Below the pieces are notes generated by a model that saw only the letters and a program-made list of their open reading frames with translations, was not told the DNA's origin and searched no databases. A stretch of DNA of 64,000 nt from assembly GCA_030684395.1 (NCBI GenBank), contig JAUXTT010000029.1, positions 1 through 64,000 on the forward strand. Direction: 5' to 3'. Source of the DNA: Bacteroidota bacterium. Its GTDB lineage: Bacteria; Bacteroidota; Bacteroidia; B-17B0; Aurantibacillaceae. The first letter of the stretch is position 1; every line of letters starts with the position of its first letter. The position numbers were made by a program, and so were the translations under genes. Below are positions 1 to 8,654 of the stretch, piece after piece.

Positions 1-86
1 TACAAGGCTTTCCATTCTCCGTAGTAAATCATATTGCTGATTAGTTGCTCTCCAGCAGAGCTAATGTCCTCTTCTGATCTACGTTG
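1..86 (-). other. Open stretch at left edge, possible end-of-window gene fragment
   Basis: Read on the minus strand, the frame after a TAG at 87-89 stays open to the window edge and gives a plausible-looking peptide ending SNMIYYGEWKALY. No ATG, GTG or TTG opens it except an internal ATG, so it could be a degraded gene start or chance. I do not recognise it. The rest of 87-148 shows nothing clear. Confidence 0.15.
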
Positions 87-148
87 CTATAATAACAATT
101 GTTTTTTAGAAAAACACCAACTATTTTTTGCACCATTACCCGAAAAAT

Positions 149-838
149 TTATTTCTTCATGTCAGGCTCGCTGCTGATCATCCAGTTAATCCCAAATTTA
201 TCAACCAACATTCCGAAGTAAGAACCCCAGAAGGTTTTGCTCATTGGCATTGTTGCTTGTCCACCCGTTGCTAAACCGTTATATAATTTATCAGCTGCCA
301 CATCATTTGCCGCGTTTACAGAAACAGCAAAGTTTGTTCCGGCCACAAATGGAGGACCAAATCCTTCCAACACATCACTTCCCATCAAAATTGTTTCTTT
401 ACTAATAGGTAATGAAACATGCATAATCAGGTTTTCAATCCCTTCAGGCATTGGAGGTTGCCCCTCTTGTGGTGGCATTTCTTTAAAACGGCCCATATAT
501 CCAAACTCACCACCAAACACTGACTTATAAAAATTAAATGCTTCTTCACAATTACCTGTAAAATTCAAATAAGGAGAAATGGTTGTTACACGAGGCTCAA
601 CTTTAACAACTACTTTTTTTGCAGCAGCTTTTTTAACTACCTTTTTTGGCGCGGCTCTTTTCACAACTTTTTTAGCAGCCTTTTTTGGCGCAGATTTTTT
701 CGTTACTTTTTTGGGAGCTGCTTTCTTCGTTGCTTTCTTTACAACCTTCTTAGCAGATTTTTTGGCAACTTTCTTCGCTGCCTTCTTAACAGTTTTTTTA
801 GCCGATTTTTTAGCGACCTTTTTTGTTTTCCTTGCCAT
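149..838 (-). CDS. VOC/PhnB-like domain protein with histone H1-like Lys/Ala tail
   Basis: The protein has 229 residues. Residues 1 to about 80 are almost wholly Lys, Ala, Val and Pro in a loose AKK repeat, like the tails of bacterial histone H1-like proteins (Hc1, AlgP). Residues about 84-225 form a PhnB-like vicinal oxygen chelate domain, with PYLNFTGNCEEAFNFYKSVF at its start and a WGSYFGMLVDKFGINWMI end. PhnB-like VOC proteins are usually about 140-150 residues of this domain alone, so the 80-residue tail is extra. The tail suggests DNA or RNA binding; the substrate or ligand of the VOC part is unknown. The gene stands alone and is transcribed in the same direction as mltG, 112 nt downstream of it. 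The ATG at 838 is the first residue of the tail. Domain assignment is firm; function is inference. Confidence 0.85.
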   Translation of the reverse strand: MARKTKKVAKKSAKKTVKKAAKKVAKKSAKKVVKKATKKAAPKKVTKKSAPKKAAKKVVKRAAPKKVVKKAAAKKVVVKVEPRVTTISPYLNFTGNCEEAFNFYKSVFGGEFGYMGRFKEMPPQEGQPPMPEGIENLIMHVSLPISKETILMGSDVLEGFGPPFVAGTNFAVSVNAANDVAADKLYNGLATGGQATMPMSKTFWGSYFGMLVDKFGINWMISSEPDMKK

Positions 839-950
839 ACTATTTTTAAAATTTATATATGCTAAGATAGATTTTTTCTGATTGAAATACTACAATTCCA
901 TCTTAAAATTTCATTATCAAACCGGTCTCTTTCTTATAATCGGGTTTATT

Positions 951-2009
951 CTACCTCTTAATACCTCTCCTATCCATTTCCTTCTGATAAGCCGCCGCAA
1001 ATTTTAAATGTTCATCATAATTAGCAGAAAAATTAGAATAGCCTGAAAGATCGGGCTTGGCACAGAAATAAAGATAATTATGTCTGGTAGAATTAAGCAC
1101 AGCATCTATAGCCTGAGTATATGGCAAACAAATAGGTCCCGGAGGGAGCCCTTTGTTCACATATGTATTGTAAGGTGAATCAATATCCTTGTCCCCATTT
1201 CTTACACGCTGGATCGTAAAATCACCCACAGCATAAATTAATGTTGGATCAGCTTGCAATGGCATTCCCTTTTTAATACGGTTCAAATAAACACCGGCAA
1301 TTTTTGTTTGCTCCGTTTTTATACCTGACTCACACTGAACAATAGAAGCAAGCACCATTACTTCTGACTGTGTTAAACCCAATTTCTGAGCCTTGGCTTT
1401 CCTATCGGCATTCCACAACTCTTTATATTCAGCTTGCATCAACTTTATAAAATCATCCAAATGTGTTGTCCATTCAAGTTCATAAGTTCCCGTCATAAAT
1501 AATGTTCTGATTGTTTCTTTATTCAATCCGGTTTTGTCATTTATTTGAGTTTCATCATCAAAAAATTCTTCCAGCTCCTCCTTTTCAATTTCCAGTTTTT
1601 CCGAAATTTTTTCAATCAATTGCCCGTTGGTTCTATCAGAAGAATTAAAATTTAATTTCACTTTTTCCTGTTTCCCGTATTTCAACAAATTAATAAGTTC
1701 ACGATTACTCATTTTAGCAAGAACACGATATCTGCCCGGTTTAAATTTATTTTTCAAATCCATTCTATTAGCCAGCCATTCAAAAGAAGCGTGGTTTACA
1801 ATAAGGTTCTCCTCATACATTTCCTCCAAAAGATCTTCGTATGTAGATCCCGTTTTAATGTATAACAATTTGGACTTTTTTCCATCCAGATAAATGTTGC
1901 TTTTAAAAATAGTGTTATAAGCCCAATAGCCTCCAACAACACCTGCAAGCAATACTATAATTAAAACAGCTTTAAAAACTTTAGAACCCAACGAAGACTT
2001 TTTTGCCAC
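951..2009 (-). CDS. mltG: Endolytic murein transglycosylase MltG
   Basis: MltG (YceG-like) is an inner-membrane lytic transglycosylase that cleaves nascent glycan strands and so sets chain length. The 352 residues contain one N-terminal transmembrane segment (about 12-30). The conserved core LASIVQCESG, with the retained Glu of the family motif, is followed by KIAGVYLNRI, LQADPTLIYA and SPYNTYVNKGLPPGPI. Length is normal for the family. The start is GTG (complement of 2007-2009); no ATG lies in frame between it and the -7 box at 2026-2033, 16 nt upstream. The gene lies downstream of no obvious partner and diverges from the hsp20 gene. Confidence 0.95.
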   Translation of the reverse strand: MAKKSSLGSKVFKAVLIIVLLAGVVGGYWAYNTIFKSNIYLDGKKSKLLYIKTGSTYEDLLEEMYEENLIVNHASFEWLANRMDLKNKFKPGRYRVLAKMSNRELINLLKYGKQEKVKLNFNSSDRTNGQLIEKISEKLEIEKEELEEFFDDETQINDKTGLNKETIRTLFMTGTYELEWTTHLDDFIKLMQAEYKELWNADRKAKAQKLGLTQSEVMVLASIVQCESGIKTEQTKIAGVYLNRIKKGMPLQADPTLIYAVGDFTIQRVRNGDKDIDSPYNTYVNKGLPPGPICLPYTQAIDAVLNSTRHNYLYFCAKPDLSGYSNFSANYDEHLKFAAAYQKEMDRRGIKR

Positions 2010-2025
2010 AGATTTATTTTTTATA

Positions 2026-2033
2026 CAAAAATA
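2026..2033 (-). promoter_or_regulatory. Putative -7 box of mltG promoter
   Basis: On the minus strand this reads TATTTTTG, an exact match to the Bacteroidota -7 consensus TAnnTTTG. It lies 16 nt upstream of the GTG start of mltG and supports that start. No clear -33 TTTG was identified. Confidence 0.5.
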
Positions 2034-2186
2034 TCGTTTTTAAGAAGGTAGCGAAATGAAATTTTGACTTAAAAACTTTTAGTTTACAGACGAATATTCC
2101 TGTGAATAACCCGATTAAAGCCAAAATGGCTTGTTTTTCTGTTAAAATTCCTAAAGGTACGTCTCTTGATTATTGTATGCCACAAC

Positions 2187-2206
2187 CCCGCCTAATGTTG
2201 GGCGGG
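2187..2206 (+). promoter_or_regulatory. GC-rich hairpin in the hsp20 leader
   Basis: CCCGCC (2187-2192) pairs perfectly with GGCGGG (2201-2206) across an 8-nt loop, 17 nt before the hsp20 ATG. It stands out in an AT-rich leader. It may be a leader RNA structure or a piece of a dispersed repeat; it does not hide the start codon. Confidence 0.4.
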
Positions 2207-2223
2207 CATAAAAACAAATAACA

Positions 2224-2673
2224 ATGACACTTGTAAAAGTAAATAATCCGCAAAAAGGAAAGTTAAGTTTCGGTCTTTCGCCTTTATTTGATGAAGCTTT
2301 TAATGATTTCATAAATGGAGGAACCAGTTACAGATCTGCCTTATCAAAAAATGCGGCTGTGAATATTCATGAGAATGAGAACAGTTTCTTTCTCGAATTT
2401 TCAGCTCCCGGTTTTGATAAAAGTGACTTCAAGATCAATCTCGACAATAGTAACCTTGTAGTTTCTGCCGAGAAAAAAACGGATGTAAACGAACAAGAAA
2501 AAAACTATACCCGAAAAGAATTTTCGTACGTTGCGTTTAGCCGTAGTTTTACTTTGCCTCAAAATATTAATACAGAGGAAATAAAAGCAGAATACAAAAA
2601 CGGAATCCTAAACCTTGAGCTACCGAAAATATCGGACACAAAAAAACAAGTAAAAGAGATCAGCATTTCCTAA
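2224..2673 (+). CDS. Hsp20/alpha-crystallin small heat shock protein
   Basis: The 149-residue protein is an ATP-independent holdase chaperone that binds unfolding proteins in the cytoplasm. The alpha-crystallin domain spans about residues 40-140: AAVNIHENENSFFLEFSAPG opens it, KSDFKINLDNSNLVVSAEKK follows, and the signature YKNGILNLELPK closes it. The N-terminal arm is short and there is a brief C-terminal tail. The length is typical for bacterial class A proteins. The gene is monocistronic, with an intrinsic terminator 5 nt after the stop and a GC-rich hairpin in its leader. I saw no CIRCE element upstream. Confidence 0.95.
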   Translation: MTLVKVNNPQKGKLSFGLSPLFDEAFNDFINGGTSYRSALSKNAAVNIHENENSFFLEFSAPGFDKSDFKINLDNSNLVVSAEKKTDVNEQEKNYTRKEFSYVAFSRSFTLPQNINTEEIKAEYKNGILNLELPKISDTKKQVKEISIS

Positions 2674-2678
2674 AGGGT

Positions 2679-2713
2679 AAAGAGGCGGCAAAGATAAGTC
2701 GCCTCTTTTTTTA
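2679..2713 (+). terminator. Intrinsic terminator after hsp20
   Basis: AAAGAGGCG (2679-2687) pairs perfectly with CGCCTCTTT (2700-2708) across a 12-nt loop. The right arm runs straight into a T tract. Confidence 0.9.
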
Positions 2714-2868
2714 TTTAATAAAACTTTCCTTTCTACTTTCTTATGGCTTATCTCAAACTTATCTTACTAAAGTATTAACTTAACGCTACTTTATTCGTTA
2801 CAGTCTAAATGCGCGGGATTTCCAAAACGATTTAGTATATTTACAAATACGAAAAACACACTATTTGT

Positions 2869-4104
2869 ATGCATAGAAAAACGCCGCTTGTCTTGTTCTT
2901 GTTTTTTTTGAGTTTTATAAGTAAATCGCAAAATATAACAGATTTTAAAGTCGGAACAAAAGCCACCTCATTTTTTCTAAATAACAGTGAAACATCTTTT
3001 CATTCCCGCATTTTTTCGAAATTAAACAAGCTTGTTTTTATTCAGGTATGGGACTCAAATGCCGACTCGGTAAAATCAGAGTTAATTAATGGTCAAAAGT
3101 TATACAAGCAATATTCGCTTCAGCATTTTAAAAGAGGGGTTGAATTTGAATTGGTAACAATTGCAACTGGAACTAATTTTTCAAACTGGAAAAAAGTTTT
3201 GGGTCAATACAACATACAAAATGCACAAAATTTTATTTCGTTTGATTATTACTGGGATCTGTATTTAAAAAACTATTACATCAATAAAATTCCGTTTAGT
3301 ATGTTCATTGATGAAACAGGAACCATTGTAATGATAGAACCTAAGTACGAAGAGGTAAACGATTATTTAAACAAAAACTGGATCGAAAATCCTACAAATG
3401 TAATATCAGGAAAAGTAATGGTTGGCACAAAATCTCTTGCTCCTTTACCTTATAGGAAGCTTTACGTAACAAATAAAGAAAAAGACACCATTCAAACGGT
3501 GATTACAAGTGGAAATGGGAGTTTTATTATTAAAAATGCTTTTCCAAAAAGTGAATTATCCATTAATATTTCTAAATACCCCGAGATAAGTGGAACAGAT
3601 ATGGTATTCCTTACCAGTACAAAAGGCAGAGTTATTGGCAGCTTTAACAAAACTCCAGGCGGTTTGTCCTATAAATTTCTCAATAAAGATGTATTTGTGT
3701 TAAAACCTGTTGAAGAAGTAGATCAAATCATAACTCCAACCGGATTTAAAAACAACATGTTCTACAGGTATTTTCTTTTTAACAACAATGAAACTATATT
3801 AGAAGATACTTGCAAACAAAAAATCGATGTTGTAATTGATAAACTCAAAGAAAATCCTTCTTACAGAGTAGAAATTCAGTCGCACACAGATGTTACCGGT
3901 AACCCACAAAATAATTTATCCCTATCTAAAACAAGAGCAAAAGTAATTTCAGATTATATAGTATCAAAAGGAATAGATAAAAAACGAGTTCTATCGGTTG
4001 GATTGGGTGATAAATTCCCCATTATAAAATGTGAAGATGGTAATTGCACTCCCGGTGAGGTACTTTTAAACAGAAGAACTGAATTCAAATTACTCAAGCA
4101 ATAA
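2869..4104 (+). CDS. Secreted redoxin-like plus OmpA-domain protein
   Basis: This 411-residue protein starts with a signal peptide (about residues 1-21, ending SKSQ). Residues about 25-180 resemble an AhpC/TlpA thioredoxin fold: VGTKATSFFLNN, a strand LVFIQVWDS, and a cis-Pro type IPFSMFIDETGTIVMIEP. The CxxC or peroxidatic Cys expected after the first strand is missing; the position reads WDSNADS. Residues about 290-410 are an OmpA peptidoglycan-binding domain, with VEIQSHTDVTGNPQNNLSLS and a RRTEFKLL end. The protein is probably periplasmic and anchored to the cell wall. The redox-dead domain may act in binding rather than catalysis (inference). It stands alone before fabD. Confidence 0.85.
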   Translation: MHRKTPLVLFLFFLSFISKSQNITDFKVGTKATSFFLNNSETSFHSRIFSKLNKLVFIQVWDSNADSVKSELINGQKLYKQYSLQHFKRGVEFELVTIATGTNFSNWKKVLGQYNIQNAQNFISFDYYWDLYLKNYYINKIPFSMFIDETGTIVMIEPKYEEVNDYLNKNWIENPTNVISGKVMVGTKSLAPLPYRKLYVTNKEKDTIQTVITSGNGSFIIKNAFPKSELSINISKYPEISGTDMVFLTSTKGRVIGSFNKTPGGLSYKFLNKDVFVLKPVEEVDQIITPTGFKNNMFYRYFLFNNNETILEDTCKQKIDVVIDKLKENPSYRVEIQSHTDVTGNPQNNLSLSKTRAKVISDYIVSKGIDKKRVLSVGLGDKFPIIKCEDGNCTPGEVLLNRRTEFKLLKQ

Positions 4105-4255
4105 CTTGCTTCTCCTCTTACATTACTTCTTTTCAACAAAAAAAGGTTGATATTAAGCCTTTGCCGCCTTCTTTTTTAAGCCGTTTTTTTGTACCTTTCG
4201 TTGCTTAATCTGCATAGACCAATTTATCTGTGCCTTTTTTAAAATAAGATAGTAA

Positions 4256-5137
4256 ATGAAAGCGTACGTTTTTCCAGGACAAGGTTCTCAATTCCCCGGC
4301 ATGGGTAAAGACCTTTATGACAACAACTCCAACGCGAAAGCGTTATTTGAAAAAGCCAACGAAATATTAGGATTCCGCATAACCGATATTCTTTTTAACG
4401 GAACTGAAGAAGAACTTAAACAAACCAAAGTAACGCAGCCTGCTATTTTCCTTCATTCAGTTGTACTTGCAAGTACATTGGCTGATTTTAAACCTGATAT
4501 GGTTGCAGGGCATTCATTAGGAGAATTTTCTGCTTTGGTTGCAAACAAAACTTTATCCTTTGAAGATGCATTGAAACTGGTGTACAAAAGAGCACTTGCA
4601 ATGCAAAAGGCATGTGAGATCAACCCGTCTACCATGGCTGCTGTTTTAAACCTGGATGATAAAGTTGTGGAAGCTATTTGTGCGGATATCACCGCTTCAG
4701 GAAATACTGTAGTAGCTGCAAATTACAATTGCCCGGGACAATTGGTGATCAGTGGAAGTATTGAAGGTGTAAACATTGCCTGCGAAAAAATGAAAGAGGC
4801 GGGCGCAAAACGTGCATTGGTATTGCCTGTTGGAGGTGCATTCCACTCTCCTTTGATGGAGCCTGCACGCGTAGAACTAGAGCAAGCAATAAATGCTACC
4901 CATTTTAACACACCTGTTTGTCCGGTTTATCAAAACGTTACGGCATCAGCTGTTTCAAACCCTGAGGAAATAAAAAAGAACCTTATTGCTCAACTCACGG
5001 CGCCTGTGAAATGGACGCAAACCATAGAGAATATGATAAAAGACGGCGCTACTAATTTTACGGAAGTAGGCCCGGGAAAAGTATTACAAGGATTGGTAAA
5101 GAAAATTAACAAAGATATTGAAGCTGTTAGCGCTTAA
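4256..5137 (+). CDS. fabD: Malonyl-CoA:ACP transacylase FabD
   Basis: FabD moves malonyl from CoA to acyl carrier protein for fatty-acid elongation in the cytoplasm. The 293 residues show the oxyanion motif FPGQGSQ (7-13), the nucleophile GHSLGE (85-90, Ser87), and the AFHSPLM segment with the catalytic His. Length matches the family. It is not next to other fab genes here; a predicted outer-membrane protein gene follows after 10 nt. A weak -7-like box TACCTTTC lies at 4192-4199. Confidence 0.97.
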   Translation: MKAYVFPGQGSQFPGMGKDLYDNNSNAKALFEKANEILGFRITDILFNGTEEELKQTKVTQPAIFLHSVVLASTLADFKPDMVAGHSLGEFSALVANKTLSFEDALKLVYKRALAMQKACEINPSTMAAVLNLDDKVVEAICADITASGNTVVAANYNCPGQLVISGSIEGVNIACEKMKEAGAKRALVLPVGGAFHSPLMEPARVELEQAINATHFNTPVCPVYQNVTASAVSNPEEIKKNLIAQLTAPVKWTQTIENMIKDGATNFTEVGPGKVLQGLVKKINKDIEAVSA

Positions 5138-5147
5138 TAAAATTTAA

Positions 5148-5852
5148 ATGAAAAAAATAATTGCAGTTTGTTGTTTAGCTCTTGTGGTTCAAAATACCAA
5201 GGCTCAGTTTATTCAGGGACTTGGTATATTTGGTGCCGGAACAAGTTCTCGTCATGAATACATAAACAATAATACGCCGGCAGCTACTTTTCCCTATTTA
5301 TATCCTGAAAAACATCGTTCTATGGAAAGAATCAGCTGGGGAGCAGGTATCATAGCTGAAATGCTTCCTTTCAGAGGTTTCAGATGGCAATCAGAAATTG
5401 AGTATATTAATAAAGGCGCAAAAGAAATACATCACATGAAAGACCCGGTTACGGGAGAGCGCGACAGCAGGGTAAATAAATACAAATATGTTGCCTGGAA
5501 TAATTTTCTGAAATTCCGGTTAGAATCTTTTAATGTAACATCTTCTCTTTTATTGGGAGCACGTTTAGAATACAATCTCGGAAAATCCACTCCGGCTTAT
5601 GATTTTGTTGCAGGTAATTTCAAAAAACTTTGGATATCACCTGATGTGGGTATTGGGTTTGAACCTTATGCATACGGTAAAATAAAAATACTTACAGAAC
5701 TACATTATAATCCGGATGTAAGAAGACAATATAATCAGAATAATATTTTAGCCAGCAACCGCACCTGGGAATTACGTGTAGGTATAATGTGGAGAAAAAA
5801 GAAATTGAACGACCTTGATTGTAATGCACCAAGATATCATGATCCCTATTAA
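5148..5852 (+). CDS. Predicted outer-membrane beta-barrel protein
   Basis: I do not recognise a named family. The 234 residues begin with a signal peptide (about 1-19, ending TKA-Q). The mature part alternates polar and hydrophobic or aromatic residues in short strands separated by turns: FRWQSEIEYINKG, SSLLLGARLEYNLG, IKILTELHYNPDV, WELRVGIMWRKK. This is typical of small 8-10-stranded Bacteroidota porin-like proteins. The last strand is followed by a 20-residue tail. The gene starts 10 nt after fabD and ends 11 nt before ald, so the three may be co-transcribed. Confidence 0.7.
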   Translation: MKKIIAVCCLALVVQNTKAQFIQGLGIFGAGTSSRHEYINNNTPAATFPYLYPEKHRSMERISWGAGIIAEMLPFRGFRWQSEIEYINKGAKEIHHMKDPVTGERDSRVNKYKYVAWNNFLKFRLESFNVTSSLLLGARLEYNLGKSTPAYDFVAGNFKKLWISPDVGIGFEPYAYGKIKILTELHYNPDVRRQYNQNNILASNRTWELRVGIMWRKKKLNDLDCNAPRYHDPY

Positions 5853-5863
5853 ATAAAAATACT

Positions 5864-7081
5864 ATGGTAATTTCAAAAGAAGCTTTATTGTCACTTACAA
5901 AAGGAGTGATGTTGCCCCAGGAAGAAATGCTGGAGGTTGGCCGCAAAAAAGGCAAATTATTCATTGGTATTCCAAAAGAAGTTGCCTATCAGGAAAATCG
6001 CGTACCTCTTGTGCCTGATGCCGTTGCCTTACTCGTAAATCTTGGACATCATATTGTGGTAGAAACAAATGCCGGAGCAGCGTCTAACTTTCAGGATCAT
6101 GATTACAGTGAAGCTGGTGCTGAAATTGTATACAGCCAGGAAGATGTGTACAAATCAGATATGATTGTAAAGATCGCCCCGCCTACATTGGCAGAGCAGG
6201 AAATGATGCAACCGAAACAAACATTGTTTTCTGCATTACAATTTACCACACAACCCGAAGAATTTTTAAAAAAATTAAGCGCAAAAAAAGTAAATGCAAT
6301 TGCTGTTGACTGGATCACTGATGAACAGGGCATTTTTCCTGCAGTTAGAGCAATGGGCGAAATTGCAGGTGGTACTTCAATTTTAATTGCTGCCGAATAT
6401 TTAAGCAATACCAATAATGGTGTTGGTGCAGTACTGGGAGGTATATCAGGAATTTCTCCTACTGAAGTAATTATTATTGGCGCAGGAACAGTTGGCGAAT
6501 TTGCAGCAAGAGCGGCAATTGGATTAGGTGCTTATGTAAAAGTGTTTGATAACTCTACGTCACGTTTAAGAAGATTACAAAGTGTTTTAGGTTCACGAAT
6601 ATTTACATCCGTAATACAACCTAAAGTACTGGCAAAACATTTGAAAAGCGCAGATGTTGTTATTGGTGCCATGAGAAGTACAAAAGGGCGAAGCCCGGTA
6701 ATAGTTACAAATGCAATGGTAAGCGATATGAAAACCGGAGCTGTTATTGTTGATGTAAGTATTGATCAGGGTGGAATTTTTGAAACTTCGGAAGTTACCA
6801 ATCACACTAAACCTGTGTTTAGAAAACATGGAGTAATTCATTATTGTGTTCCAAATATTCCTTCGCGTGTTTCCAGAACAGCATCTTATGCATTGAGTAA
6901 TATGTTTTCTCAAATATTGGTGAACATGGGAGATGAAGGAGGATTTGAAGGTTTGTTAAGAAAAGATCCGGGCGTTAGAAATGGCGTTTATTTGTACAAT
7001 GGAGTACTTACAAACGAATATCTGGCAGAAACATTCAATATGCCTTTCAAAGATATTAACCTTTTAATGGCAATGTTTTAA
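5864..7081 (+). CDS. ald: Alanine dehydrogenase
   Basis: The enzyme interconverts L-alanine and pyruvate plus ammonia with NAD(H). The 405 residues show the N-terminal substrate domain motif GIPKEVAYQENRVPLVPDAV, then the Rossmann motif IIGAGTVGEFAARAAIGLGA. A conserved region HYCVPNIPSRVSRTASYALS follows. The first about 35 residues are an extension common in Bacteroidota homologues. The gene lies between an outer-membrane protein gene and a small membrane protein gene 2 nt downstream, likely one transcript. Confidence 0.93.
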   Translation: MVISKEALLSLTKGVMLPQEEMLEVGRKKGKLFIGIPKEVAYQENRVPLVPDAVALLVNLGHHIVVETNAGAASNFQDHDYSEAGAEIVYSQEDVYKSDMIVKIAPPTLAEQEMMQPKQTLFSALQFTTQPEEFLKKLSAKKVNAIAVDWITDEQGIFPAVRAMGEIAGGTSILIAAEYLSNTNNGVGAVLGGISGISPTEVIIIGAGTVGEFAARAAIGLGAYVKVFDNSTSRLRRLQSVLGSRIFTSVIQPKVLAKHLKSADVVIGAMRSTKGRSPVIVTNAMVSDMKTGAVIVDVSIDQGGIFETSEVTNHTKPVFRKHGVIHYCVPNIPSRVSRTASYALSNMFSQILVNMGDEGGFEGLLRKDPGVRNGVYLYNGVLTNEYLAETFNMPFKDINLLMAMF

Positions 7082-7083
7082 TT

Positions 7084-7491
7084 ATGGATTTTAAACGAAG
7101 AGTTAAGCTTTATGTTTTTGGATTTTTGATGGGTTTATTGATCCTGATGATTATACTGAAAGGAAAAAAATGTAGTAGCGTTGCAGAAATAAAAATTGAG
7201 CAGCTTTCCTCTCAAACTATTATGCTAAGCGATAAAGCAACCTGTCAGCTTAAATGCTTAAACCTGAACATTGATTCATTGAGAAGAATACTTCCTGCAA
7301 AATTTCACGTGAATTATGACAGAAGCGAAGTGCATGCTATACCTTTCGGTAAATTCTTTGTTGAAAGTAATAAACCAAATGAATATCCATTCAGTGTAGT
7401 AATAACTGACTCCGATACTATTTCTAAAATAGAGCAATTTGACCTGAAAATAACTTGTCCTTGCGATACACTTTCTAAAATTGTAAATTAA
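7084..7491 (+). CDS. Small membrane-anchored protein, DUF4258-like
   Basis: The 135-residue protein has one N-terminal membrane segment (about residues 9-26, VYFGFLMGLLILM type), directly followed by KGKKC. The rest is predicted soluble and has four further Cys, including a terminal CPCD. Similarly organised proteins follow alanine dehydrogenase genes in other Bacteroidota and carry a DUF4258 annotation; that link is from memory. It starts 2 nt after ald and ends 3 nt before the Sua5-type gene, so it sits inside a tight operon. Function unknown. Confidence 0.7.
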   Translation: MDFKRRVKLYVFGFLMGLLILMIILKGKKCSSVAEIKIEQLSSQTIMLSDKATCQLKCLNLNIDSLRRILPAKFHVNYDRSEVHAIPFGKFFVESNKPNEYPFSVVITDSDTISKIEQFDLKITCPCDTLSKIVN

Positions 7492-7494
7492 ACA

Positions 7495-8439
7495 TTGAGC
7501 GAAATTGGACAGGACATACAAAAAGCTTCTGCATTATTAAAACAGGGGCAATTAGTAGCCATTCCAACCGAAACTGTGTATGGCTTAGCTGCCAATGCAC
7601 TGGATACCAAAGCGGTTGTAAAAATATTTGAAGCTAAGAACCGTCCTTTCTTTGATCCACTAATCATTCATGTTGCCTCCGTTGAAGATATAGAACTTTA
7701 TTGCAAAAACATTCCTGAAATAGCTTATCAGCTTGCCGCTAAATTTTCTCCGGGACCCTTAACCATGTTGCTGGATAAAAAAGATGTTGTTCCTGATTTG
7801 GTTACTTCCGGTTTACCACAAGTTGCCGTCAGAATTCCAAAACATGAGCTTACCTTGAAGCTTTTGAAAACGGTTGGTTTACCTTTAGCCGCACCAAGTG
7901 CAAATCCTTTTGGTTATATCAGCCCCACAAATGTTACTCATGTTGAACAGCAGTTAGGAAAAAAAATACAGTACATCCTGGATGGTGGCAATTGCGAAAT
8001 TGGAGTTGAATCAACAATAGTAGGTTTTGAAGGTGATAGTATTATTGTTCACCGTATAGGAGGCCTCGCAATTGAAGAACTGGAAACCTTCGGTAAAAAA
8101 GTTGAACTCAGGATCAATCATTCTTCTAATCCACAGGCACCCGGGCAATTAAAATCGCATTATGCACCTCGTAAGCCACTATTTGTTGGAGATATTGATG
8201 AATTAATAAAACAACATTCCGGCAAAAAAATCAGTGTACTTAGTTTTTATAACACCTATAGTGTGTATACTAAGCAACTTTCTTCAAAAAAAGACTTGCA
8301 TGAAGCAGCGCATAATCTGTTCTCGTATTTACGGGAATTGGATGCAAGTGATACAGAAATCATATTGGCTGAAAAATTCCCCAACACTTTTTTGGGAAGA
8401 GCAATAAATGACCGGCTGGAAAGAGCAGCGACTAAATGA
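7495..8439 (+). CDS. tsaC: Threonylcarbamoyl-AMP synthase, Sua5 type
   Basis: It makes L-threonylcarbamoyladenylate from Thr, bicarbonate and ATP, the first step of t6A37 modification of ANN-decoding tRNAs. The 314 residues comprise a YrdC domain (about 1-190; PTETVYGLAANA, KNRPFFDPL, PSANPFGYISPTNV) and a C-terminal Sua5 domain (about 205-314, starting PGQLKSHYAP). This is the long Sua5 form rather than the short TsaC form. The start is TTG at 7495, 3 nt after the preceding stop; no ATG is available before the conserved core. Confidence 0.95.
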   Translation: MSEIGQDIQKASALLKQGQLVAIPTETVYGLAANALDTKAVVKIFEAKNRPFFDPLIIHVASVEDIELYCKNIPEIAYQLAAKFSPGPLTMLLDKKDVVPDLVTSGLPQVAVRIPKHELTLKLLKTVGLPLAAPSANPFGYISPTNVTHVEQQLGKKIQYILDGGNCEIGVESTIVGFEGDSIIVHRIGGLAIEELETFGKKVELRINHSSNPQAPGQLKSHYAPRKPLFVGDIDELIKQHSGKKISVLSFYNTYSVYTKQLSSKKDLHEAAHNLFSYLRELDASDTEIILAEKFPNTFLGRAINDRLERAATK

Positions 8440-8468
8440 GTTTAGTTAAGTCGTTAAAAAACATGCTT

Positions 8469-8485
8469 TCGTCGATAATCGACGA
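8469..8485. repeat. 17-nt near-perfect palindrome after the Sua5-type gene
   Basis: TCGTCGAT (8469-8476) and ATCGACGA (8478-8485) are perfect inverted repeats around one base. It lies 30 nt after the stop of the synthase gene. It could be a terminator without a T tract or a protein-binding site. Nothing else is evident in 8440-8624. Confidence 0.4.
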
Positions 8486-8624
8486 TCATAGCCCTTCCAA
8501 AACCCAATTATTAGCTTAAAAAGAAATTAACACAGACTTTGTTATTTTATTGATTTTCAATTTTTTGTGAAGAAAGAATAGGATAATTTAACAGCAAATT
8601 AAACCTGCCTTGGAACTAAAGAAC

Positions 8625-8632
8625 TATATTTG
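8625..8632 (+). promoter_or_regulatory. Putative -7 box of the desaturase promoter
   Basis: TATATTTG is an exact match to TAnnTTTG. It lies 22 nt before the TTG start at 8655 and supports that start. Confidence 0.5.
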
Positions 8633-8654
8633 CTGAAATTTTAAAATAAGCATT

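Noticed and set aside
579-881. 100-codon hydrophobic ORF opposite the histone-like tail
   Set aside because: It is the antisense of Lys/Ala codons (reads as Phe/Leu/Ala), has no promoter box and no family.
5692-7521. Antisense ORFs within ald and its neighbours
   Set aside because: They lie wholly opposite conserved enzymes and show no recognisable motifs.
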